Below, one piece after another: positions 1 through 8,046 of a stretch of 64,000 nucleotides of DNA. The stretch comes from Geosporobacter subterraneus DSM 17957 (GTDB taxonomy: Bacteria; Bacillota; Clostridia; Peptostreptococcales; Thermotaleaceae). The number at the start of each line of letters is the position of its first letter. Within the stretch, counting starts at the first letter, position 1. Both the position numbers and the translations under genes were made by a program. The notes beneath the pieces were generated by a model that saw nothing but the letters and a program-made list of their open reading frames with translations, was not told the origin of the DNA and did no database searches. The stretch spans positions 1 to 64,000 of the forward strand of contig NZ_FQZV01000003.1 of NCBI RefSeq assembly GCF_900142145.1. Direction: 5' to 3'.

Positions 1-227
1 AAAAGAAAATAGAAAAACTCAAGGAAAAAAATAAGCCTGTCACGTTTAAATGTTTAGACTGTGGAATAGAAGAAGATATTCCAAAAGATGTAGTAGATAT
101 TTATGATATTTTTGATGAAGGAGATATAACAGTGCCTCCAAGATTCAGCTGTGAAGTCTGTGGAGGCACTATGGAACCAATTGAATATACTAGTGAGCAA
201 GGAATAACCTATCGGTTAGAAAATTAA
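1..227 (+). CDS. C-terminal part of a zinc-ribbon protein (5' truncated by window)
   Basis: The reading frame is open from base 3 to the TAA at 225-227 and has no start in the window, so this is the end of a gene that begins upstream. About 74 residues are visible. They hold two CxxC pairs, FKCLDCG and FSCEVCGG, about 35 residues apart, the usual layout of a small zinc ribbon, with an acidic stretch between them. I do not recognise the family. It lies directly upstream of the obg promoter and is closed by its own hairpins, so it is probably the last gene of the preceding transcript. Confidence 0.7.
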   Translation, partial: KKIEKLKEKNKPVTFKCLDCGIEEDIPKDVVDIYDIFDEGDITVPPRFSCEVCGGTMEPIEYTSEQGITYRLEN

Positions 228-276
228 GCCTAGCGGCTTAGGTTTTAAAACGCGTCCTTAAGGACGCCTTTTTTAT
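225..276 (+). terminator. Rho-independent terminator after the zinc-ribbon gene
   Basis: A first short hairpin, TAAGCC/GGCTTA, overlaps the stop codon. A second, GCGTCC-TTAA-GGACGC at 252-267, is followed at once by CTTTTTTATT. The second has the stem plus U-tract of an intrinsic terminator. Confidence 0.85.
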
Positions 277-381
277 TCTTATTGACTGAAAATGTCAAAC
301 TTCCTGCGTTTGTGGAATAATTTCCTGCAGATAGGTTGAATATATACATATAAAACAGAAGAAGAAACTGAAAATAAAGCG

Positions 382-409
382 TTGACAGCCAATGCGCAGT
401 TGATATAAT
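382..409 (+). promoter_or_regulatory. Sigma-A promoter for obg
   Basis: TTGACA at 382-387 and TATAAT at 404-409, separated by 16 bases. Both hexamers are perfect. It leaves a leader of about 95 bases before the obg start. Confidence 0.8.
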
Positions 410-513
410 AAGTTTATTAGAAAATGACATAGGATAAATTACTTTTTCTTATGAAACTTGTTGTTTTTTGGGGAGTAAAAATATATTGAATACATAGTTA
501 AGGGTGATATATA

Positions 514-1791
514 ATGTTTGTAGACAAGGCAAGGATATTTGTAAAGGCAGGAAAAGGTGGCGATGGAGCTGTTTCTTTCAGAAAAGAAAAATATGTTCCT
601 GCTGGAGGACCTGATGGTGGAGACGGCGGTGATGGAGGACATGTAATCTTTGAAGTGGATGCCGGCTTAAGAACGCTGATGGACTTTCGATATAAAAGAT
701 CTTATGTTGCGGAAGATGGGGAAAATGGTAAGGGGAAGAAAATGTTTGGTAAGGATGCCAAAGATTTAATTCTACGGGTTCCCCCAGGGACAATTGTTCG
801 GGATGAGAAAACCAATCTGATCATTGCGGATCTAACAGAACCTGGACAGCGTGCCGTCATTGCAAAAGGAGGAAAGGGTGGAAAAGGTAACGTACACTTT
901 ACTACTGCTACGAGACAAGCACCAAATTTTGCAGAAAGCGGCGGACACGCGGAAGAAAGATGGGTAATATTAGAGCTAAAGCTATTGGCGGATGTAGGCC
1001 TAGTAGGGTTTCCGAATGTTGGGAAATCCACTATACTTTCCATTGCAACCAGTGCCAAACCGAAAATCGCCAATTATCATTTTACAACTATAACACCGAA
1101 TTTAGGAGTTGTAGAAGTTGATAAAAAGAGCTTCGTACTGGCGGATATACCAGGACTAATCGAGGGTGCCCATGAGGGTATTGGTCTTGGCCTGGAATTC
1201 TTGAGACATGTAGAAAGAACAAAATTGTTAATACATGTTGTAGATGTATCGGGTATTGAAGGGCGGGATCCATTAGAGGATTTTAGCAAGATAAATGATG
1301 AATTGAGACACTACGATGAAAGGCTGGCAAAGAAGCCGCAAATTGTAGCTGCAAATAAAACTGACCTTCTGGCTGATCCAGAGGATTATAATAGATTCAA
1401 AGAAGAAATTGAAGGTAAAGGTTATGAAGTTTTCCCTATTTCTGCAGCAACGAGGGAGGGGATTGAGTCGCTTTTTCGACATGTGGCCAACAGACTGGAT
1501 GAAATTGTGGAGGAACCTATCTACGAGGAAGAAGAGACCTTCAAGTATTATACTATAGACGATCAGGAAAAGAATCAGATCATTGTAAGACGAGAAAATG
1601 ATTATTATGTAGTGGAAGGAAAACCGGTTGAAAAACTGATGTATTCCACCAATTTAAGTGACATGGATTCATTAAGATACTTTCAAAACTTTCTTAGAAA
1701 GAGGGGTATAGTAGATGAACTAAAGGCATTAGGTATTCAAGATGGCGATACAGTTAAGATTTATGATTTTGAATTTGAATATTATGATTAA
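514..1791 (+). CDS. obg: GTPase Obg/CgtA
   Basis: Essential P-loop GTPase that acts in late assembly of the 50S ribosomal subunit and in stress and sporulation signalling. The 425-residue protein has the three expected parts: the glycine-rich OBG fold (about 1-158, many GGDGG-type turns), the G domain with GFPNVGKST at 165-173, DIPG, NKTD and a SAA G5 motif, and a C-terminal OCT domain (about 345-425). The length is that of the long Firmicutes form. An ATG with AGGGTGATAT upstream sets the start. It heads a run with a small cysteine-rich gene and yhbY, another ribosome-assembly gene. Confidence 0.97.
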   Translation: MFVDKARIFVKAGKGGDGAVSFRKEKYVPAGGPDGGDGGDGGHVIFEVDAGLRTLMDFRYKRSYVAEDGENGKGKKMFGKDAKDLILRVPPGTIVRDEKTNLIIADLTEPGQRAVIAKGGKGGKGNVHFTTATRQAPNFAESGGHAEERWVILELKLLADVGLVGFPNVGKSTILSIATSAKPKIANYHFTTITPNLGVVEVDKKSFVLADIPGLIEGAHEGIGLGLEFLRHVERTKLLIHVVDVSGIEGRDPLEDFSKINDELRHYDERLAKKPQIVAANKTDLLADPEDYNRFKEEIEGKGYEVFPISAATREGIESLFRHVANRLDEIVEEPIYEEEETFKYYTIDDQEKNQIIVRRENDYYVVEGKPVEKLMYSTNLSDMDSLRYFQNFLRKRGIVDELKALGIQDGDTVKIYDFEFEYYD

Positions 1792-1818
1792 TGATGAGAT
1801 GGAGGTCAAAGATTTTAT

Positions 1819-2010
1819 ATGAGCTGTTTTAACTGCCAAAACTGCAAACAAGGATCACCTGCATATTTCTGTTTAGAAAAAAACGATTTTGTCATTAATG
1901 AATCCAATAGTGCCCAGACAATAGAAGATAAAATTAGAGGTGGATGGAAAAAAGGTAGTAAAAACTATGAAATTCATCGAAGAAAGCTTAGAAAAGAGAT
2001 AGAGGTTTAA
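1819..2010 (+). CDS. Small cysteine-rich protein of unknown function
   Basis: A 63-residue protein starting MSCFNCQNCKQG, with CxxCxxC near the N-terminus and one further cysteine (YFCLEK), then a basic C-terminal half. The arrangement suggests metal binding at the N-terminus, but no function is known to me. It lies 27 bases after obg and 15 bases before yhbY, on the same strand, with GGAGGT at 1801-1806 as a rather distant ribosome binding site. Its position inside the operon supports it being a real gene. Confidence 0.75.
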   Translation: MSCFNCQNCKQGSPAYFCLEKNDFVINESNSAQTIEDKIRGGWKKGSKNYEIHRRKLRKEIEV

Positions 2011-2025
2011 TAGAGGAGGATACAA

Positions 2026-2322
2026 TTGCTAACTGGAAAACAGAGAAGTTATTTAAAGGGATTGGCGAATACCATTACTCCCATAACACAAATAGGAAAA
2101 AGTGGTATAACAGAAAGTTTTATAGCACAATTAGACAGTGCATTGGAAGCAAGAGAGCTTGTCAAAGTACATGTACTTGAGAATAGCATGCTTGACTCTA
2201 AAGAAGCTGGCAATGAAGCGGCTCAACTCACCAATGCTGAGTTCGTACAAGCCATAGGAAGTAAATTTGTTTTATATAGAAGGTCAAAGGAAAATCCTAA
2301 AATAGAGATACCGAAATCATAA
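2026..2322 (+). CDS. yhbY: YhbY/CRM-domain RNA-binding protein
   Basis: Single CRM-domain protein of 98 residues, a family that associates with pre-50S ribosomal particles. The N-terminal LTGKQRSYLKGLA and the GKSG loop (equivalent to the family's GxxG RNA-binding loop) are clear. The start is a TTG at 2026 preceded by GAGGAGG with good spacing; there is no in-frame ATG that would keep the conserved N-terminus. Its place behind obg matches the known obg-yhbY-nadD-yqeK-rsfS neighbourhood of Firmicutes. Confidence 0.93.
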   Translation: MLTGKQRSYLKGLANTITPITQIGKSGITESFIAQLDSALEARELVKVHVLENSMLDSKEAGNEAAQLTNAEFVQAIGSKFVLYRRSKENPKIEIPKS

Positions 2323-2354
2323 TTTGTATATTTTATCAAGGGTGTTTTTAGACT

Positions 2355-2444
2355 ACCATCCATTTCATAATCTTCAAGTATATTAAGATTATATTCTCTT
2401 GTTTTCGTGGAATAATAATCTTAAAACACTAAAGAAATGGTGGT
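2355..2444 (+). promoter_or_regulatory. Structured leader in front of the 37-aa ORF
   Basis: ACCATCCATTTC (2355-2366) can pair with GAAATGGTGGT (2434-2444) with one bulge. Inside, TAATCTT (2368-2374) and AAGATTA (2385-2391) form a second perfect stem. The outer right arm contains the GGTGG that would serve as ribosome binding site for the ORF at 2451, so the fold could hide it. TATAAT also occurs at 2445-2450, directly before the ATG, and may be chance. Confidence 0.4.
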
Positions 2445-2450
2445 TATAAT

Positions 2451-2564
2451 ATGAAAATTAGAAAAACAGACCGCGTTACCCGTAACGCAGAGGAAAAAGC
2501 AAAAAAAATAACAGGTACGATGTTAGGCGAAATTCCTGGTACGCCTGGACTACTAAGGAAATAG
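2451..2564 (+). CDS. Putative 37-aa basic peptide
   Basis: An ATG frame of 37 codons ending in TAG, between yhbY and a strong terminator. The peptide is basic in its first half (MKIRKTDRVTRN) and ends in a glycine/proline-rich tail (GEIPGTPGLLRK). A 7-bp inverted repeat, GCGTTAC/GTAACGC, lies in its early codons (2473-2488). GGTGG sits 7 bases before the ATG. I do not recognise the family. The terminator right behind it and the structured leader in front argue for a real small gene or a small RNA rather than filler. Confidence 0.45.
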   Translation: MKIRKTDRVTRNAEEKAKKITGTMLGEIPGTPGLLRK

Positions 2565-2573
2565 TCTAATATG

Positions 2574-2605
2574 AAAAAGCTCAGTTGTTTGCTGAGCTTT
2601 TTATT
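2574..2605. terminator. Bidirectional terminator between convergent small genes
   Basis: AAAGCTCAG (2576-2584) and CTGAGCTTT (2592-2600) form a 9-bp stem with A-rich and T-rich flanks on the two sides, so it can stop transcription from both directions. It overlaps the stop codon of the minus-strand gene that ends at 2601. Confidence 0.85.
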
Positions 2606-2843
2606 TTACATGGGTCCTTTCATATTCGTCCCTCATGCAGCACCTGCAAAACTGAAATTCAGGGTGCAATAGCATGTGAAGGATTACTTGAGATTTAGTA
2701 TCATACATTTTCATATAAGGTTCGATAACTTTTTCAATATTACAACTTTGTTTTTCTTTTTCCAGGTCATGAATAGTTTTTGACAAAGGGTTTAGATCAA
2801 CCAAATACTTTCTTTCATAGTAAGCTTTAGATTGTCTCACCAT
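2601..2843 (-). CDS. Conserved-looking small protein of unknown function
   Basis: An 80-residue protein. The start at 2843 (MVRQSK) is chosen because a perfect AGGAGGT lies 8 bases upstream; a longer frame from 2864 begins before that site and is unlikely. The sequence is helical and charged in the middle, and ends in a cysteine cluster (FCRCCMRDEYERTH) that could bind metal. It is one of few minus-strand genes in this part and is convergent with the 37-aa ORF. Family not recognised. Confidence 0.65.
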   Translation of the reverse strand: MVRQSKAYYERKYLVDLNPLSKTIHDLEKEKQSCNIEKVIEPYMKMYDTKSQVILHMLLHPEFQFCRCCMRDEYERTHVK

Positions 2844-3041
2844 ATTATCAACCTCCTGATACATAAACTATTCTAGAAAGGCAATTAAATTCCTTTTTAA
2901 TAATAAAAAAAATATAGAAAAGTACATAATTTCACATCAATAGGATGAATATTTGTTTTTATGTTGTCAAAACCATACAATTATATATAATATAATTACA
3001 GTTAAGAATCATAGCAGACAATTAATTTTGGAGGAATGAAT

Positions 3042-3695
3042 ATGGCTTCGACCAATTCCCTTGATATTATTCAACGTGAGAATCGTGATTTAAAGAGAAT
3101 AGGAATTATGGGAGGGACCTTTGATCCTATTCACTATGGTCACTTAGTTATTGCAGAGCAAATCCGATGTGAATATCGTTTAGATAAAATTCTGTTTATC
3201 CCTGCCGGGAATCCGCCTCACAAATTAAACACGGATGTAAGCAGCAGCAGACATAGGTATTTTATGACCCTATTGGCAACTGTAACCAACCCCTTCTTTG
3301 AAGTGTCAAAAATAGAAATGGAGGGAGAAGAAATATCTTATACCATTCATACCCTAACAAAACTAAAGAAGATTTTTTCTGAGGATGTTAAGTTGTTTTT
3401 TATTACAGGAGCTGATGCGATTTGTGATATCGAGAATTGGAAGGATGTAGAGATTCTCGTTACCATGTGCGATTTTATAGCGGCTACCAGACCAGGCCTG
3501 GAATCACCTGATTTGGAAGAAAAGATCAGACAATTGCAGTGCAAGTATAACTCATCTATCCGTAAGATTGATGTACCGGCTTTAGCAATATCCTCAACAG
3601 ATATAAGGTGTCGTGTAAGAGAAGGACAATCTATTAAATACCTTTTGCCTGAATCTGTAGAATATTATATCTATAAACACGGTCTTTATCGGTAG
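3042..3695 (+). CDS. nadD: Nicotinate-nucleotide adenylyltransferase NadD
   Basis: Transfers AMP from ATP to nicotinate mononucleotide, the adenylation step of NAD synthesis. The nucleotidyltransferase signature GGTFDPIHYGH and the C-terminal ISSTDIR motif are both present. The ATG at 3042 is preferred because GGAGG at 3030-3034 stands 7 bases away; the ATG at 3036 would leave almost no spacing. The N-terminus carries about 20 residues before the catalytic domain, slightly longer than usual. The yqeK gene follows after 10 bases, as in other Firmicutes. Confidence 0.96.
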   Translation: MASTNSLDIIQRENRDLKRIGIMGGTFDPIHYGHLVIAEQIRCEYRLDKILFIPAGNPPHKLNTDVSSSRHRYFMTLLATVTNPFFEVSKIEMEGEEISYTIHTLTKLKKIFSEDVKLFFITGADAICDIENWKDVEILVTMCDFIAATRPGLESPDLEEKIRQLQCKYNSSIRKIDVPALAISSTDIRCRVREGQSIKYLLPESVEYYIYKHGLYR

Positions 3696-3705
3696 GAGGC
3701 ATAGA

Positions 3706-4290
3706 ATGAAAGATTTATCCTATATAAAGCAGCATATCCATATAATGCTTACAGAAAAGAGATATCAACATTCCCTGGGAGTACAAAAAACAGCTGTTCA
3801 TTTAGCAACCCTATACGATGTTCCAGTAGAAAAAGCAAGGATTGCCGGTCTGGTTCATGATTGTGCAAAAGACCTATCTGTAGACCAGTTGTTGAAACAT
3901 GCGGCGCAATTTGATATAATTATGGATGATCTTACAAAATATCAGCCGGAGCTGCTTCATGGAGTTGTTGGTGCAGTGCTGGCGAAGGATCTATTTGATA
4001 TTGAGGATATTGAGATCATAGATGCTATCAGATACCATACAACTGGCAGGAGCAGTATGACAAAGTTGGATAAAATCATTTATTTGGCAGATTTTATTGA
4101 ACCTTCAAGAGATTTTGATGGAGTAGATCTTTTAAGAAAAGCAGCTTTATCTGATCTGGATAAAGCTACTTTATTGGCCTTAGAACATACGATCCGTTAT
4201 GTGATGAATAAGGGAAAGCTATTGCATGTAGATACAATACATGCTAGAAACTCTCTTTTATTAAGGCAAGATGGACTTGAACAGGAGTGA
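3706..4290 (+). CDS. yqeK: YqeK, HD-domain diadenosine tetraphosphatase
   Basis: HD-superfamily metal-dependent hydrolase of 194 residues. YqeK proteins split Ap4A symmetrically into ADP. The metal ligands are visible as HSLGVQ near residue 21, the HD pair in LVHDCAKDL, and the downstream LHGVVGA and YLADFIEP segments. It starts at an ATG after GGTAGGAGG, 10 bases downstream of nadD, and its end almost touches the start of the LCP gene. Both gene order and motifs support the call. Confidence 0.93.
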   Translation: MKDLSYIKQHIHIMLTEKRYQHSLGVQKTAVHLATLYDVPVEKARIAGLVHDCAKDLSVDQLLKHAAQFDIIMDDLTKYQPELLHGVVGAVLAKDLFDIEDIEIIDAIRYHTTGRSSMTKLDKIIYLADFIEPSRDFDGVDLLRKAALSDLDKATLLALEHTIRYVMNKGKLLHVDTIHARNSLLLRQDGLEQE

Positions 4291-4294
4291 GGGA

Positions 4295-5527
4295 ATGAAA
4301 AAATTCTTTAAGGTGTTGATGATATCTTTTTTTTGTTTTGTAGTAGTTTTTAGCGCGGGAGCCTACATCTTTCTAAATAGTCTCAGTGGAGGCAATGATC
4401 CAAATAATCCTGTTGAAGCAGGGGGAGACCTTCCGGATAAGGATGAACCGGTTAATGTGCTGATTTTGGGTGTCGATGCAAAAGATGTAAAAAACAGTCA
4501 AGGTGCAAGATCGGATACGATCATGCTGGCTACTTTTGATCCCAAGTCGAAAAAAGTAAACGTAATTTCTATTCCGAGAGATACAAAGGTTGTAATTCGA
4601 GGCCATAAGGGAATGGATAAAATAAACCATGCCCATGCCTACGGCGGACCGGATTTATCCATTAAAGCCGTTAAGGATTTATTAGGGGTACCGGTTCACT
4701 ATTATGTACGCATAGATTATAAGGCCCTAGGAAAGATCGTAGATGATCTTGGCGGTGTAGAAGTAGATGTTCCGATGAACATGAAGTATACAGACCCTAC
4801 AGCAGATCCACCCCTTAGAATTGACTTAAAAAAGGGGCTACAGGTTTTAGATGGTGATAAGGCTATGCAGTTTGTTCGTTACAGAAAGGGATATGCCGAC
4901 CAGGATTTGGGTAGAATCAAGGCACAGCAAACCTTTATGAGAGCTTTAGCTGACAAGCTGTTAGAGCCGCAAACGATCATCAAACTGCCTAAAATTGCAA
5001 AAACCTTTAGCAGTTATGTTGCTACAGATATGCCTGTTTCTACGATTACCGCTTATGCATTAAAGGCAAATGGCGTTAGCATGGAAAATATCCAGATGAT
5101 GACAATACCTGGAGAACCTAAACTTATCAGCGGAGTATGGTACTATATTCCTGATATGAATAAAATTCAGGCTGCTATGGCTGGAATGTCGCAAGAAACA
5201 ATAGATAATAAGCAGCCGGTTAATAAGATCGAAGACCTTAGGGAATTCAAAAGCGATGTTACCATAGAGGTTTTAAATGGCTCTGGAATCAGCGGACTAG
5301 CTACAGATGTATCCAATAAGCTGAAGGCAGAGGGATACAATATTGTAAATGTTGATACAGTAAAGGGCATCAAGTATAACCAGACTCACATATATGATCG
5401 AAAGAACAAAATGACAGAAGCTAAAAAAATAGCAAAGCTATTAAATGTAAAAGAGGTTGAAAAAGATATATATCTTGAAGCTGAAGCGGACGTGACCATT
5501 ATCGTCGGCAGTGATTATAAAAAGTAA
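4295..5527 (+). CDS. LytR-CpsA-Psr (LCP) family protein with LytR_C domain
   Basis: LCP enzymes attach teichoic acid-like or other anionic polymers to peptidoglycan at the outer membrane face. The 410-residue protein has one N-terminal membrane helix (MKKFFKVLMISFFCFVVV), the LCP domain with SDTIMLATFD, SIPRDTKV, KINHAHAYGG and the RYRKGYADQDLGR arginine motif, and a C-terminal LytR_C domain (from VTIEVLNGSGISGLA). The ATG at 4295 follows AGGAGTGAGGG; an upstream in-frame ATG at 4271 lies inside yqeK and lacks a ribosome binding site. Confidence 0.93.
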   Translation: MKKFFKVLMISFFCFVVVFSAGAYIFLNSLSGGNDPNNPVEAGGDLPDKDEPVNVLILGVDAKDVKNSQGARSDTIMLATFDPKSKKVNVISIPRDTKVVIRGHKGMDKINHAHAYGGPDLSIKAVKDLLGVPVHYYVRIDYKALGKIVDDLGGVEVDVPMNMKYTDPTADPPLRIDLKKGLQVLDGDKAMQFVRYRKGYADQDLGRIKAQQTFMRALADKLLEPQTIIKLPKIAKTFSSYVATDMPVSTITAYALKANGVSMENIQMMTIPGEPKLISGVWYYIPDMNKIQAAMAGMSQETIDNKQPVNKIEDLREFKSDVTIEVLNGSGISGLATDVSNKLKAEGYNIVNVDTVKGIKYNQTHIYDRKNKMTEAKKIAKLLNVKEVEKDIYLEAEADVTIIVGSDYKK

Positions 5528-5556
5528 GCATTGGCTAAATTGCCAATGCTTTTCTG
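5527..5556 (+). terminator. Terminator after the LCP gene
   Basis: AGCATTGGC and GCCAATGCT form a perfect 9-bp stem, followed by TTTTCTG. It overlaps the stop codon. Confidence 0.85.
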
Positions 5557-5656
5557 TTCCCTAATTTGTCCATTGATGATCCAATGTGTACAAAAATAGT
5601 ATATTCAATAGAGTACATGTATATATATTATTGATAAAGTTTTAAAGGGGGATTCT

Positions 5657-6655
5657 ATGGACAATTTTATTGTATTTGCAATGTTTTTCTTAGGTTTGAT
5701 CATAATAATAAAAGGTGGAGATTTGTTCGTAGAGGCCGCCATATGGATAGCTGTAATTACTGGGATTCCAACCATTATTATTGGCGCCACTCTGGTAAGT
5801 CTGGCGACAACTTTACCAGAGTTCTTCGTCTCGACTATCGCATCCTCAAAGGGCTATACTGAAATGGCCATTGGCAATGCAATTGGTTCCACCATATGCA
5901 ATATGGGACTTATATTGGGCGCTTGTGCAATCATATCACCGGTAGCTATTAGAAGAAAATTCTTTAGCTTTAAAGGATTGCTTATGATTGGATCACTAAT
6001 GATCTTTTATTATTTTGCCAGTGATTTCATTGTAGATGAAATTGAAGGATATATGTTGCTAATGATTTTAATTCTATATATAATAATAAATATCTCGGAA
6101 TTAAGGGGTACTACAGCCGGAGTATATACTACGAAGGAAAAGCTGACGATACTATTATTAGCCACGAATGTTTTAAAGTTTACAATAGGTGCTGGGATGA
6201 TTATTTTAGGTGCGAGACTATTAGTAGATAATGGTGTAACCATAGCCAATATTTTTAATGTACCCGAGCAAATCATCAGCTTAACACTGATCGCTTTAGG
6301 TACTTCTTTACCAGAGTTGATAACATCTATTACGGCCGTAATCAAAGGGCATATGGGTATTTCTGTCGGGAATATTATCGGAGCCAATATCCTAAATCTA
6401 ACCATGGTTCTTGGAACTTCCTCCTTGTTATCCGGTAAAGGACTTATGATTTCGGTAAGAGACCTTCATATATTGGACCATGTTTTAGTAAATGTACCTC
6501 AAACCCTTGTGCTGGATATACCAGTATCTCTGCTAATGATGTCGGTTTTAGTGCTTTGCGGCACCTATAAGAGAATGATTGACAGGATTCATGGATTTTT
6601 ACTATTGTGTATTTATTCCAGTTATTTGTTTGCATTGTATTATATTACCTTTTAA
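5657..6655 (+). CDS. Sodium/calcium exchanger family (CaCA) membrane transporter
   Basis: Integral membrane antiporter of the YrbG type, exporting calcium or a related cation in exchange for sodium or protons. The 332-residue protein is almost entirely hydrophobic and shows the two inverted alpha repeats: SLATTLPEFFVS with GNAIGSTICNMGLILG in the first half, and ALGTSLPELITS with GNIIGANILNLTMVLG in the second. GGGGG stands before the ATG. It interrupts the usual yqeK-LCP-rsfS order, and rsfS begins 25 bases behind it. Confidence 0.9.
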   Translation: MDNFIVFAMFFLGLIIIIKGGDLFVEAAIWIAVITGIPTIIIGATLVSLATTLPEFFVSTIASSKGYTEMAIGNAIGSTICNMGLILGACAIISPVAIRRKFFSFKGLLMIGSLMIFYYFASDFIVDEIEGYMLLMILILYIIINISELRGTTAGVYTTKEKLTILLLATNVLKFTIGAGMIILGARLLVDNGVTIANIFNVPEQIISLTLIALGTSLPELITSITAVIKGHMGISVGNIIGANILNLTMVLGTSSLLSGKGLMISVRDLHILDHVLVNVPQTLVLDIPVSLLMMSVLVLCGTYKRMIDRIHGFLLLCIYSSYLFALYYITF

Positions 6656-6680
6656 ATACCAAAGATACAGGAGGTTATTC

Positions 6681-7031
6681 ATGATAGAGGAATTAAAGGA
6701 TATAGCGATGGAGATAGGAAAAATAGCAGATAACAAAAAGGGACAGGATATCGTAATATTGGATATTAGAAGAATTTCGAGCTTTGCTGACTATTTTGTG
6801 ATTATTAGCGGAACATCTACAAGGCATGTAAAAGCTTTAGCTGATGAAATAGAAGATCAGATGAAAGCAAAAGGATTAGATCTTAACCATAAAGAAGGAT
6901 ATGATACCGGCACATGGATACTGATGGACTATAATGCAGTGATTGTACATGTCTTTACGGAAGAGCAGAGAAACTTTTATAATATTGAGCGTGTTTGGAG
7001 GGATGCACTGCAATTAAGTATTGACATGTAG
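6681..7031 (+). CDS. rsfS: Ribosomal silencing factor RsfS
   Basis: Binds L14 on the large subunit and blocks subunit joining when nutrients run short. The protein of 116 residues shows the family core: DIVILDIRRISSFADYFVI, SGTSTRHVKALA, and the GYDTGTWILMDYNAVIVHVF segment. The ATG at 6681 follows a perfect AGGAGG with 6-base spacing; a longer frame starts inside the exchanger gene and is not needed. A strong promoter for the next gene overlaps its last codons. Confidence 0.95.
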   Translation: MIEELKDIAMEIGKIADNKKGQDIVILDIRRISSFADYFVIISGTSTRHVKALADEIEDQMKAKGLDLNHKEGYDTGTWILMDYNAVIVHVFTEEQRNFYNIERVWRDALQLSIDM

Positions 7032-7049
7032 AAATGAACTAATTATAAT
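7021..7049 (+). promoter_or_regulatory. Sigma-A promoter overlapping the rsfS end
   Basis: TTGACA at 7021-7026 and TATAAT at 7044-7049, 17 bases apart: an exact match to consensus. It would start a transcript near 7057 and so give a leader of about 330 bases before the regulator gene at 7386. Confidence 0.82.
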
Positions 7050-7172
7050 AATTATTAATTAAGCAATTGTTAAAATATTAGTACATTTCAAAAATATGCT
7101 GAATCTTAAAATTTTAAGACAAACTTATAAAAATGACTTGTTAATTCTGCTAAGATCTGAATGATTAGATGG

Positions 7173-7250
7173 GTCCCACTATAAAATACAGTACCAGGAG
7201 AGAATGTCTCGTCTCTTTTATGGGACTTGAATGATCATGGTACTTTTTTC
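7173..7250 (+). promoter_or_regulatory. Attenuator-like leader with crossing stems
   Basis: The stretch 7050-7385 has no gene. GTCCCA (7173-7178, extended by TAAAA after a 3-base bulge) pairs with TTTTATGGGAC ending at 7226. AGTACCA (7190-7196) pairs with TGGTACT (7238-7244), which is followed by a run of T. The two pairings cross, so they are either alternatives (antiterminator against terminator) or a pseudoknot. A small hairpin GAGA/TCTC lies between them. I cannot match it to a named riboswitch class. No recognisable feature is seen in 7060-7170. Confidence 0.5.
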
Positions 7251-7385
7251 ATGAAAAGTATGAGGATAATATATAAATCTGATATATTAACTTATCATGT
7301 GCGTAGTAGAGCTTTTGTTATTAAGGATTGACTATATAAGACTTACAAACATAAACATATGAAGAAAAAGAAAAGGGGTGGGAAA

Positions 7386-8036
7386 ATGAGCAACGAAATA
7401 CATCCAATTCTGAAGAGCCTTATGCCTATAGTGGAGGGCATTTCTAAAACCTTTGGAAAAAATTGTGAAGTTGTACTTCATGATTTTAATAATTTTCAAA
7501 GTTCTATTATTGCCATTGAAAATGGACATGTTACAGGTAGAAGCGTTGGAAGTCCAATGACTGAAGTAGGACTTCAAGCTATTCGAAAAGGACATACAGA
7601 TGACAATATCATTAACTATACTGGGAAGAGCACTGATGGTAGGGCATTAAAATCTAGTACCATGTTTATAAAAGACGAGAATGAAAATGTTATCGGATGC
7701 CTTTGCATTAATTTTGATATGTCAGAATTAATTGTTGCACAGAATGCGATCCAGGAAATTACACAAACAGAGGATAAAGAGGAAACAAAATTGAGAGAAA
7801 ATATCTCTAATAGTGTTAATGATGTACTTTCTAACATAGTGGCGGGAACTTTGGAGGAAATTGGAAAACCTGTAGCATACATGAATAAGGATGAAAAAGT
7901 AAATATTGTTAAAAGGCTGGATGATCAAGGGGCTTTCCTGATCAAGGGTGCCATAGATTATGTAGCTAAGGTTTTATGTGTTTCAAGATATACCATCTAT
8001 AACTATTTAGATGAGATAAGAGTAAATGCGAAATAA
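7386..8036 (+). CDS. YheO-type PAS/helix-turn-helix transcriptional regulator
   Basis: Regulator of 216 residues with an N-terminal YheO-like PAS domain (about 5-120; [21 protein letters not shown] is typical, as is [10 protein letters not shown]) and a C-terminal helix-turn-helix of the family ([15 protein letters not shown]). Family members sense small metabolites and control amino-acid catabolism genes. The ATG at 7386 after AAGGGGTGGG is preferred to the one at 7359, which has no ribosome binding site. The stop overlaps the region just before ridA, and serine dehydratase genes follow, so a role in serine or D-amino-acid use is plausible but inferred. Confidence 0.88.
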   Translation: MSNEIHPILKSLMPIVEGISKTFGKNCEVVLHDFNNFQSSIIAIENGHVTGRSVGSPMTEVGLQAIRKGHTDDNIINYTGKSTDGRALKSSTMFIKDENENVIGCLCINFDMSELIVAQNAIQEITQTEDKEETKLRENISNSVNDVLSNIVAGTLEEIGKPVAYMNKDEKVNIVKRLDDQGAFLIKGAIDYVAKVLCVSRYTIYNYLDEIRVNAK

Positions 8037-8046
8037 GGAGGTACTT

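Noticed and set aside
702-1073. 123-codon minus-strand ORF inside obg
   Set aside because: It is the shadow of the strongly conserved Obg frame; same for similar long antisense frames inside hisS, selB, secD and rarA.
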